The translations under genes were made by a program, and so were the position numbers. The notes below the pieces were generated by a model, which did no database searches, was not told where the DNA came from, and saw nothing but the letters and a program-made list of their open reading frames with translations. Positions 51,306 to 60,200 of a stretch of 64,000 nt of DNA are shown in pieces (position 1 is the first letter of the stretch; every line of letters starts with the position of its first letter). This stretch comes from Paenibacillus lactis (GTDB taxonomy: Bacteria > Bacillota > Bacilli > Paenibacillales > Paenibacillaceae), in contig NZ_JAGGKI010000017.1 in the NCBI RefSeq assembly GCF_017873605.1, forward strand, positions 1 through 64,000, written 5' to 3'.

Positions 51306-52412
51306 GTGAAGAAATGGTTTATGGCCATGACGATTGCCGTCCTGGTTAGCAGCTTGTTCGGGGCTACGGCAAGTGCTGCCAGTCTTCCTCCTGCGTTTGT
51401 AAGCGTGGTGCTGGACGGCAAGAAAATATGGTTTCCCGATGCCCAAGCTTATGTTGATGAGAACCAGCGGACATTAGTGCCGTTTCGCTTTGTCGCAGAG
51501 TCGCTCGGTGCCAAGGTTGGCTGGGAAGCTCCGAGCCAATCGGTGCCGATTGAACGGGACGGCCAGCAGATTCGACTGCAAATCGGTTCAAATATTGCGC
51601 TTGTCAATGGACAAGAGGTCGCTTTAGATACGCAAGTGGTAACCAAGGACGGCCGGACGTTTGTGCCGCTGCGTTTTGTCAGCGAGGTGCTGGGCGCAGA
51701 GGTGGAATGGGACGGCAGTACGTCAACGGTGACAATTCACACGAAGGACATCTCTGAGAGCGACACGGATGAATGGGGCCGCTTGCTCCGCAAGACGGAT
51801 CTTCCGAAAAATGCGGCGGACTATCCCTACATTTTGGCCGATGTTCCCAATGAGATGTACGAGATGGCGTACCCCCCCTCCCGTCCTTCAGAAAGCAAAG
51901 TGTCTTCCGAACTGTACGCGACCATCTCCGAATACAACAAGCAGAACGTGGACATCTGGATGGGACACTTAAAAACGTTTGGCGCTTTGTTGTTAAATGT
52001 AGATTACCGCACGATTGATGATACGTGGGCGCAGGCCATGTTTGCAACGAAGATGCAAAACTCCAATGCGGAATTGAGATACATTCGTGAATATGTGGAT
52101 TGGGTGAAAGAAAATCAAATTCATATTATGGGCTACCTGGAACCGGAGCCGTCCATGATTTTTTATGACGGGTTTGGAGCGGATTATATTCGCGTCAAGT
52201 TTCGGGTTCAATTCCTCTCGTTTAAACATCATGAACGGTTGATTTATGATAACTGGTTTCCGCAGGAAGCAGATTTTGAAAAGAATGTGTGGTATGAAGG
52301 GTACGCCGACATCAAAATGGTCACCAACGTCGGCGGCCATTGGGGAAGCACGTTAAAGGTCTCGCCCACGGCCAGCTTGTTTTTCAACCACACGATTTCA
52401 AAGGTGGAATGA
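51306..52412 (+). CDS. Secreted stalk-domain protein (copper amine oxidase N-like)
   Basis: 368 residues. A signal peptide (about 1-25) is followed by a Cu_amine_oxidN1/stalk domain (about 30-145). Its two repeats carry TLVPFRFVAESLGAKVGWE and TFVPLRFVSEVLGAEVEWD. A C-terminal domain of unknown type follows (about 160-368). Stalk domains occur on many Paenibacillus surface proteins and probably hold effector domains away from the wall. It starts with GTG, 6 bases after GAGGTG. It sits between the pilin-like genes and the large repeat protein, so it is likely part of the surface structure. Confidence 0.75.
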   Translation: MKKWFMAMTIAVLVSSLFGATASAASLPPAFVSVVLDGKKIWFPDAQAYVDENQRTLVPFRFVAESLGAKVGWEAPSQSVPIERDGQQIRLQIGSNIALVNGQEVALDTQVVTKDGRTFVPLRFVSEVLGAEVEWDGSTSTVTIHTKDISESDTDEWGRLLRKTDLPKNAADYPYILADVPNEMYEMAYPPSRPSESKVSSELYATISEYNKQNVDIWMGHLKTFGALLLNVDYRTIDDTWAQAMFATKMQNSNAELRYIREYVDWVKENQIHIMGYLEPEPSMIFYDGFGADYIRVKFRVQFLSFKHHERLIYDNWFPQEADFEKNVWYEGYADIKMVTNVGGHWGSTLKVSPTASLFFNHTISKVE

Positions 52413-52415
52413 TCG

Positions 52416-53039
52416 GTGAGCAACAGAAAACTTTATCAACGTGTACTGTGCATGCTGCTGGCATGCACTTTTTTTATGCCGTTTTTCGTCGTTCAACAAG
52501 CGGCGGCAGCTCCCCCGCAAGTGATTATCCGTGACGGCAAGATTCAATTCGAAATCACCAGCACGGCGGCGAGCACTTCGATTCGGTATCGGACGGTGGG
52601 CTGGGTGGTGACCCGGGAGCAAGTTTGCAGCACAACATCGCCCAAACAATGCGCTGACCCGCGCAGCAGGCCGCATGCCTTGTTTATGAATCAGGAAGTA
52701 CGACAAATCGGGCAGCATCCCGATCCTCCTGTACCGGGGCAACCGTTGACATCATACTACGAAATCCCCGAAGAAATCGTGACGCAGCGCCTCTGGCAAG
52801 CAGGAATGGAAGGCATTCAGAACAATGACGATCTTTACTTTTATGCTGTGATGGTATCGGTCAATGCGGACGGCTCGGTGCGGAAAGGTCCGTTTTATAC
52901 GTTGTCCGGGATCAAACAAGCGGAAGGCTGGAGATTTCCGGACGATCTGGATGATTACTTTGGCTTGCATATTCCATATCGTAGTGCGGAATTCCCGGTG
53001 GACGTTATCGCTAAAACAGTAGACGGACGGGTGATTTGA
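52416..53039 (+). CDS. Large secreted repeat protein, 5' part (frameshifted)
   Basis: 207 residues up to a TGA. A signal peptide (about 1-31) is followed by a beta-rich domain. The final residues AEFPVDVIAKTVDGRVI are the beginning of a repeat unit whose remainder is encoded in the +1 frame after 53035. Removing one T from ATTTGA at 53034-53039 gives a continuous frame (GRVI-DRPDVTFEKGKF). The start GTG lies 8 bases after GGTGG. It follows the stalk-domain gene by 3 bases. Confidence 0.7.
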   Translation: MSNRKLYQRVLCMLLACTFFMPFFVVQQAAAAPPQVIIRDGKIQFEITSTAASTSIRYRTVGWVVTREQVCSTTSPKQCADPRSRPHALFMNQEVRQIGQHPDPPVPGQPLTSYYEIPEEIVTQRLWQAGMEGIQNNDDLYFYAVMVSVNADGSVRKGPFYTLSGIKQAEGWRFPDDLDDYFGLHIPYRSAEFPVDVIAKTVDGRVI

Positions 53040-53049
53040 CCGACCGGAT

Positions 53050-55929
53050 GTGACATTTGAAAAAGGAAAGTTCGAGATCGGGGAAACGATCAATCATGAA
53101 TTTCCGGCGGTGATCGAAGACAATGGAAAAACGTATACCATCGCTCGCTCCTATATATCACCGAAGCAAGACCCGTCGCGAAAAACGTGGGTGCAGGAAA
53201 ACCCGGAAACGAACGAAAAAGTGCGCATTCGCAGCTTTACGGTCGCGCTGGGCGGAACGAATCTAATCGCCGAATACCATGAGGAAAATACGGTGAAGGC
53301 GATTTATATGACAGAAGGCGGCCAAGTCCTGAAAGAGGTGGATAAAGGCGAATATGCGACCGGAGATGAAGTGAATCACACGTTTGAAGCCGCACTGACC
53401 AAAGACGGGCAGACGTATGAAATCATCCGGTCTTATATCACGAACAACAACAAGCCCGACGAGAAATTGTTTATTCAGGAAAAAGGAGATAGCAAGTTGC
53501 TGGATCGGTCCATCTTTGTCGGTTCCGGAGGCTCCAATTTTATCGGCATATACAAAGGGGGAAATGGCGGTACGGATGACGAAACAGAGCCTGGAGCTGT
53601 CAAGGAAAACGAAGTGATGAATCCCGATGCTTCGGCTGTGATCCAAGCGGATACTCGCGGTGCGGAACGCTTCGACGTGCTTCAAGGCATCCCGACATCG
53701 GAGAGTCTTTATGTTCAAGCGAATGCCAAAGCGTATCTGTACCGAAACAAATTTACGGAAATCAAAGGGACGAAGACGTACCCGATTACCGTTAGTCGAA
53801 CATACACGCTGCGCTGGACGGAATACGTTTCCGGTCCCCCGGACAGCGAAGGCAATCCAACCAGAGTGCCTGTTTCACGCTCGGATACACAAACCGTAAC
53901 GAAAAGCTATACCGTGGAGCGCAAGTACAGCTACTGGCTCATTGATCGTCTGGAGGTATATGGCTTGCAAAAAGCAGAGGTTTCCAACTACGCGTTACCC
54001 AGCGGACAAGTTACCTTGAAGCCGAACGGCTACGCGCAGCCAAGGGTCTCGGTTTCTCACGACGCCACCCATCAGGCTCATATTATCGATCCGGTCTATC
54101 AAAATGTGACGCTGCCTGGGCAAACGATTCAAGGAGGTTCCAGCCGTCCATCTGTGCCGAATGAGGATTGGACCAACGCAGCGGAACAGGCTGTCGGAAA
54201 AATCAAAGTGAAAAATGACTCACTGATCTTTAACGGGCAAACGATTATGGACAACCGGATCACGGAAGAAACCGCCCCGCCCCCGAGGGAGATACCGACT
54301 CCGCCCGAGATCGGACAAAATGTTCTGTATAGCAACGGTTTGTTGATCGATGCCAGCAAACCCAACAAGGCCGAACAGCCAAGCTCCGGCACGATCTTCT
54401 ATGCGCTCATCGAAGGAATTGGAGGCGGCCAGAACCAAAGCTATCCCATTGATGGCATTAATCCGGTGACGGTGCATACGCCGGTCGTCAACCAGGCTTC
54501 CGTATCTGACGATCAGGCGCATAATCAAAAAACGCTGCCGACCGCAGGGAGAGCCGCGCTTATTCTGGATCGTCCATTTACGGTCATCATCCCAACCAAT
54601 GGAGCGCATCGGGATATAAAGGGTTACGGCAATCGCGACTATGGCAAGTATATGCGCGACAAGCAAGTATGGTTTCCGTTTGACGTGTACAAAGCGGATC
54701 GGAAAACGCTGATCCCGAAAGAAACATGGACGTCGATCCCGGTCGGCCAGATTCAGACAACGTTTTATTTACCTGTTTGGGTGGACGAGGGCAATTATGA
54801 TGTACTATTCCGAACCATTGCTGAAAATAGTCCTCCCTCCTTTACGTCACAAATGAACGCCAATTTAGACTTGACGCACCATGTGGCCACACAGGTTGTG
54901 CCGGTTGAAGTGATCGGCCGTGTCTATGATTTCCGCATCACAGACATTGCCGACTTTAATTGGGAGACCGTATTTCGCAGAGAACGAGGAAGTGCAACGC
55001 CGACTGGCAACGCTTATTGGGTGGGTACGAAGGGCATCGACGGCGCAGCACGGGGGAATCAGCCTCCTTACGTGTTGCCGATACGACCGGGGAGCCATCC
55101 GGATGCCGGCAAGAAAAACGTGGCTGTCAAAACCGGCTACCATATTAAATTTGAATTGAAGAGTATGGGCAATATGTTCGGTTCGGACGACGGGATCAAG
55201 ATTACGCCAACCTTTTACTTTGTCGACAGCAAGGGCAAGAACCGGCAAGAGGTGGACTTGTACTATCATTCGGGGAATAAACGTTTTATTCGCATCGGCT
55301 CCAGTGCAGATGTGGAGCGGCGTCATGTGACGCTGGACACCCGCTTGCGCAATATGTCCCAGCAGGAACTGACGAACACGGCATCTTCCCTTTGGTCGCT
55401 GAACGGTGCGTCTGGCAACCAGCAAACGTTTATTCAGCAGTTTTTGAAAGATGCACAGCAGCCCGTTTACGTGGGCGGATATGATGTCATGTTGCTCCCG
55501 CCACGGCTTCGGACATTTATCGGCAGTATGGAAGTTCCTTCCGGCATTGACGTTTCGCGTGCCCATGCTTCGGTGCAGCGATGGGTTGGCGAATACAGTC
55601 TACCTGCCGCGCCGTATGTCGTCCCCAAAGGATTCAACTTGGCCGAGTACGGACGAACCAATCGGCTGGACGATAAGTCGCCTATCTTTTTGCGGGACGG
55701 GTACATCATTGTCAATTTCAATATCGAAACGATTCGCAATCAGAATGTGAATCAACCGCATTTGCAGTATATCCACGCGCCGCTCAGCAATCAATGGCGA
55801 CGAGAAGGGTTTCAGCATCGCTTTGTCGACCCGTATGGAGCAACGTTTAGTTTGCAGGACGGCGATATGGTGTTCTATCATGCCGACCTGTCTTCTTATG
55901 ATGACTTTGGAACAGGGGGTACCCATTAA
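53050..55929 (+). CDS. Large secreted repeat protein, 3' part (frameshifted)
   Basis: 959 residues from the first usable GTG, though the frame is open from 53035. There is no signal peptide and no good ribosome binding site here, so it is most likely the continuation of the preceding frame. Joined, the protein has about 1,170 residues. The rest of repeat 1 (VTFEKGKFEIGETINHEF) lies at the start and a second, diverged unit follows (VKAIYMTEGGQVL, GEYATGDEVNHTFEAAL). A long beta-rich region then runs to the end. No LPXTG and no SLH domain are seen. The repeats recall MucBP-type adhesin units. Role is inferred: a surface protein of the Tad-like structure or of mating-cell contact. Confidence 0.7.
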   Translation: MTFEKGKFEIGETINHEFPAVIEDNGKTYTIARSYISPKQDPSRKTWVQENPETNEKVRIRSFTVALGGTNLIAEYHEENTVKAIYMTEGGQVLKEVDKGEYATGDEVNHTFEAALTKDGQTYEIIRSYITNNNKPDEKLFIQEKGDSKLLDRSIFVGSGGSNFIGIYKGGNGGTDDETEPGAVKENEVMNPDASAVIQADTRGAERFDVLQGIPTSESLYVQANAKAYLYRNKFTEIKGTKTYPITVSRTYTLRWTEYVSGPPDSEGNPTRVPVSRSDTQTVTKSYTVERKYSYWLIDRLEVYGLQKAEVSNYALPSGQVTLKPNGYAQPRVSVSHDATHQAHIIDPVYQNVTLPGQTIQGGSSRPSVPNEDWTNAAEQAVGKIKVKNDSLIFNGQTIMDNRITEETAPPPREIPTPPEIGQNVLYSNGLLIDASKPNKAEQPSSGTIFYALIEGIGGGQNQSYPIDGINPVTVHTPVVNQASVSDDQAHNQKTLPTAGRAALILDRPFTVIIPTNGAHRDIKGYGNRDYGKYMRDKQVWFPFDVYKADRKTLIPKETWTSIPVGQIQTTFYLPVWVDEGNYDVLFRTIAENSPPSFTSQMNANLDLTHHVATQVVPVEVIGRVYDFRITDIADFNWETVFRRERGSATPTGNAYWVGTKGIDGAARGNQPPYVLPIRPGSHPDAGKKNVAVKTGYHIKFELKSMGNMFGSDDGIKITPTFYFVDSKGKNRQEVDLYYHSGNKRFIRIGSSADVERRHVTLDTRLRNMSQQELTNTASSLWSLNGASGNQQTFIQQFLKDAQQPVYVGGYDVMLLPPRLRTFIGSMEVPSGIDVSRAHASVQRWVGEYSLPAAPYVVPKGFNLAEYGRTNRLDDKSPIFLRDGYIIVNFNIETIRNQNVNQPHLQYIHAPLSNQWRREGFQHRFVDPYGATFSLQDGDMVFYHADLSSYDDFGTGGTH

Positions 55930-55955
55930 ATTCACCAGCCGGGAGGATAGATCAA

Positions 55956-56429
55956 ATGGAAAGGTTACAAAGTGCCGCACCGGAGGAGGCGGCTTATTTT
56001 TATTCCTCGTCTGCTGAGGAGGGCATTGCGCGCGGATGCATCGGTCATCTGCGCGGCGATTTTGGACGGTCGGGCGAAGAGTTCTGGGTGACCTGGTTTC
56101 CCCGGAACTCACCTTTTGAAACGCCTACATTTCAAGAAGAATTGGGCAAGGCGTTTCAAGTGATCGGCGATCAGGGCGTGCTGAAAAGCCGTCGGCATAT
56201 GCTTCGGTTCTGCAGCCAGCATCCGGAAGCACGGATCGGCGGCGCTTGGAGCACAGATGTGTACGGCTTCCGCATGGAGACGCAGGATCACCGCTACTAT
56301 TTGCGATGCTTTCCTTTTGCCGGGGATTACAACTTTTACTTATACTGCTACGCCCGGCCGGAGCGCGTGACGGAGCAGCAGCGGCAAGCGTCAGCCGTGC
56401 AGAAGAAAAAAACGGAACAGCAACGTTAG
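55956..56429 (+). CDS. Element-conserved small protein, copy 1
   Basis: 157 residues. Features: YFYSSSAEEG, IGHLRGDFGRSGEEFWVTWF, HPEARIGGAWSTDVYGFRMET, YYLRCFPFAGDYNFYLYCY. The protein is soluble and rich in aromatic residues. It is paralogous to the next gene over its whole length. Proteins with this pattern recur in Tn1549-class elements near the giant helicase gene, as I recall; their function is unknown. GGGAGG lies 9 bases before the ATG. Confidence 0.7.
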   Translation: MERLQSAAPEEAAYFYSSSAEEGIARGCIGHLRGDFGRSGEEFWVTWFPRNSPFETPTFQEELGKAFQVIGDQGVLKSRRHMLRFCSQHPEARIGGAWSTDVYGFRMETQDHRYYLRCFPFAGDYNFYLYCYARPERVTEQQRQASAVQKKKTEQQR

Positions 56430-56449
56430 TGGAAACGGAGGTTCGGGCG

Positions 56450-56932
56450 ATGTTTGGCGAACTTCAACCGTTAGCATCGGAAGAGACACCTTACTTCTAT
56501 TCAGCGATCGCGACTCAAAGCAAGGAACTCAGCTATATCGGTCATTTGCGAGGAGATTTCGGCACTGATGACGATCATCAGTTTTGGATGTCATGGTCGG
56601 ATCATGCCGGGGAACGGAGGACGCTTGCCTTTCGCCAGGAACTGGCGGCACTTGTGCAACATTTGCAATGGCAAGGACTTTTGCTCAATTTGAATGAGAT
56701 GCGAGCCTATTGCAGGCGGCACCCGGAAGCACGTATCCCCGGCGCATGGCATTCCGATGTTTGTGGTTTCTGTTTACAAACCACTCACTATCGCTATTAT
56801 ATTCGCTGCTTCCCCCATCTTGGCGATTACAGCTTCTATATCTACTGCTACCGCAAGAATCACTTGCTTGGCCGATCTGTTCAGCAAAACCAGAACGGCG
56901 CGGTAAACCTTGTGAAGGAGGACGTACAATGA
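56450..56932 (+). CDS. Element-conserved small protein, copy 2
   Basis: 160 residues, aligned end to end with copy 1: YFYSAIATQ, IGHLRGDFGTDDDHQFWMSW, HPEARIPGAWHSDVCGFCLQT, YYIRCFPHLGDYSFYIYCY. GGAGG lies 8 bases before the ATG. The stop overlaps the start of the HTH gene (ATGA). The two copies differ at many positions, so the duplication is old and both are likely kept by selection. Confidence 0.7.
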   Translation: MFGELQPLASEETPYFYSAIATQSKELSYIGHLRGDFGTDDDHQFWMSWSDHAGERRTLAFRQELAALVQHLQWQGLLLNLNEMRAYCRRHPEARIPGAWHSDVCGFCLQTTHYRYYIRCFPHLGDYSFYIYCYRKNHLLGRSVQQNQNGAVNLVKEDVQ

Positions 56933-57190
56933 ATGATCTAGCACGCTACATGCTGATCGCGGGAGCAGCCGTCCCGCCAGCTGCAAAGCTGTTGTACGGC
57001 TATTGCTGGATAGGGCGGGCGACACAAGTCGGTCTACCTGTCCAGTACAAAAATGGCAATCGATGTAGGTTTTTCTCCTTCGACGGTATGTCGAAACTTG
57101 CACCGTTTGCAGAGTAAGGGCTTGATTCGGATCATGACCCGCTATTCGGAGGAGGGGATTCAACTGGCCAATCAGATTACGATCTTATGA
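56929..57190 (+). pseudogene. Helix-turn-helix protein gene with frameshift
   Basis: The ATG at 56929 has AAGGAGG 7 bases upstream and opens MNDLARYMLIAGAAVPPAAKLLYGY in one frame. From about 57014 the protein-like reading moves to the +1 frame: KSVYLSSTKMAIDVGFSPST and VCRNLHRLQSKGLIRIMTRY, a clear winged helix-turn-helix, ending at 57190. The switch lies in the G-rich stretch 57013-57019. A single change there would rejoin the two parts; a two-indel history is also possible. Intact relatives would be DNA-binding proteins of about 85 residues. Confidence 0.6.
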
Positions 57191-57206
57191 AAGGAGAAAG
57201 GTACCG

Positions 57207-60200
57207 TTGACCGCGAAAATACAGCATATCGTTGATTTGTCCGTTCATACCGCCCGCACGGTTGTGGAACATCCCGACCGTTGGGCGGATTTTTTATCGA
57301 CAGCGGCGTGGAACTACAAGTATCCGTTTCAAGATCAGTTATTAATCTATGCACAGCGGCCCGATGCTACAGCTTGCGCATCCATCGACGTCTGGAACAA
57401 GCGGCTCAACCGTTGGGTCAAACGCGGGGCGAAAGGTATTGCACTTATCGAAGACCGGGGCAACCATTTTGGGTTACGGCATGTGTTTGATATCTCGGAC
57501 ACGCAAAGCCGAGATCCTCGACCGGTCTCGCTTTGGCGCATGGAGCCGGGCGATATAGCGGTCGTTACGGAAACGTTGAACAATGCGTTTGGCGAGCAGG
57601 AACCGGATGCGGCATGGCCGAATGCGCTGCTGAGCGCAGCCCGGAACGCAGTGGATGACAACAGTTCGGATTATGTGGATTTGCTTGTTCGAGAGCTTGA
57701 GGGCAGTCTGCTTGAAGAACTGGAACGCCAACCTGTGGAAGTGCTGTTCCGTCAGATTGTGTATCATTCCGTTGCCTATATGGCACTAACCCGCTGTGGT
57801 ATGAACGCCCCTCACTATATTGGACGGGAGGATCTTTCAGGCATCGGGAATTTCAATACACTGCCCGCTCTTTCGCAGCTTGGAGCAGCGATCAGCGACA
57901 TCGCGGAGATGATGCTGCGGGAAATCGAATCGACGATACGGGTGCAGCGGCGTGTAGAACGTCAGACTTCACAGGCTAGAGACGTTCGCACCGTTGCAAG
58001 AGAAACGGCCTTGACACAAAATGAAGCTAAACGATTGCCAGAAAGGACGGATGAACATGGAAGTGACTTACACCCGTCAAGGGGGCTATCTGCTGCCCGA
58101 CCTGACACTGACCGAGGATCATCAACTGATCGGCAAGTATGGGATGTTGCGCAAAAACTACCTGAAAACCGAGAAGAAAGGCACATACGCCAGCCTGCTG
58201 CTCTCGGGCGAACTGCACCAGCATCTGACGGAAATCGACCGGTCGGCGCGGACGCAGCTCGAACAGACGATGAACGAACTGCTCCGTCTGCACCCGGCCC
58301 CGGACAAAGCGAGCGATCCGCTGGGCTGGACGGGTTACATGAACAGCCTGAAGCAACAGGTGGAGGAGACCATTCTGACAGAACTGATTTACAACTAAAA
58401 TGGTATGATCGAAAAACGGAAGATCGGAGTCTTCCGTTTTTTCATGACCATCATGCCATCAACGATCTACTGCGCACCGCTCCTTTACTGAAAAGCAAGT
58501 CGGAAATCGAGGCTTTCTTCGCCGCACATGAAAATGAAGGGGAGCGGGCGTTGTATGTGCGTAGCCTGTTTGCGCCGGGTCAGTCCGAGCTTACGCTGGA
58601 CGAAGACCTTCTCATCGGGTATGAACCGTATCGCAATGTGCTCCATCTTTGGACGGGTCCGGCAACCGAACCAACCGCACAAAGTTTTTACGATTGGGAA
58701 GTGATCGCCGGCCATATCAACAGTATGATAGTACTTAACGAATTTGACCCGGCACGAAAGACGGAGCCATCGGTTCAGCAGCAAACCTTATTTATGGAAC
58801 AGGCGGAGGCGGATACAGCCTCCGCTTTTGTCTGGCCGCAGGCGGTGATCGATGCGATTCTCCAACAAGGAAGCGGCTTTGCCAACAGTAAATATCGCAT
58901 TGCTCTCCATTTTCAGCAATCGTTATCGGAGAAAGAAAACGCCGAATTTTTGAAACGGGAATATGGCACGGGCGGGCGCGCCCCTGTACTGATCGGCACG
59001 GATATTTATGAGCATCATGATAGCAAAGGCATCACGTTGACCCGACGTTCAATGACGGATCAAGAGCAAAAGCTGGTGTTGCCTTGGATGAAGGTACAGA
59101 AGCGGATCGGCGAGTTGCTGGCGGCGGGACGTTATCTGAATCGTTTGGAAACGGAACGACTTCCTGCATTTGCCGAGCAACTGGAGGGGCGCCGCGGGCA
59201 GATGGCCGAAGAAGCGTCTGCTCGCGAACGGTTGGAACAAGAACATCCGTCCTCCTCACAGCAGTCGGAGACGATGGAGCGGAAGCAGGCGCGTTATGCC
59301 TATGCGCCCGGCGATACGGTTTTTTTTGGCGCGGACGAATATGAGATTTTGCTGGTGGAAAACGGTAACGTGATGCTGCGGGATGTTCATTTTCCGCTTT
59401 TCACCAAGGAACTGGAACGCCGAGATTTTGAACGCATCCTGCGTGAAAATCCGCTTAATGATCATCTGCTAACTGATGAACAAGGAGTGGAAACCGAAGC
59501 GGAGGAACCTGCCGGAAAAGAAATAGAGCCGGAGCTTTCGGATGGAGATGAGCCGAAGTCTGCCTCGGCATCCCTTCAGTTAACCGAACAAGTATCGGAT
59601 GAGGCGCATAATGAGGAAGCACCCTCTGCTCCTTCCGCTGTCGAGGATGTACGGTCTGTTGCACCGCAAACGACTGCGGTGAATTACCGTATCACCGATG
59701 ACCAGTTAGGGCATGGCGGAGCCAAGGTTAAGTATGGTTTTAATGTAGCCGCGATTCGCTTGCTCAAACAATTGGAGCTAGAAGGCCGCCAGGCAACTGC
59801 GGATGAACAGGTCGTTCTCGCCCGCTATGTCGGATGGGGCGGAATCCCACAAGTATTTGACGAAGCGAACGCGCAATGGACGGCCGAATATGCCGAACTG
59901 CAATCGTTGCTGGAACCGGACGAATATGCGTCCGCTCGCGCATCAACGCTGAACGCTCACTATACGTCTCCAGTTGTCATTAAAGCAATCTATGGTTGTC
60001 TGGAAAGGATGGGCTTTCGCAACGGCAATATTTTAGAGCCTTCCTGCGGGATCGGCAATTTCTTCGGGTTAGTTCCGGAGTCGTTTCAAGACTCGCAGCT
60101 ATTTGGTGTAGAACTGGACAGCATCACAGGTCGCATCGCCAAGCAGCTTTACCCGCAGGCGACGATTGCGATCAGCGGGTTTGAGGAAACCGCTTTGCCG

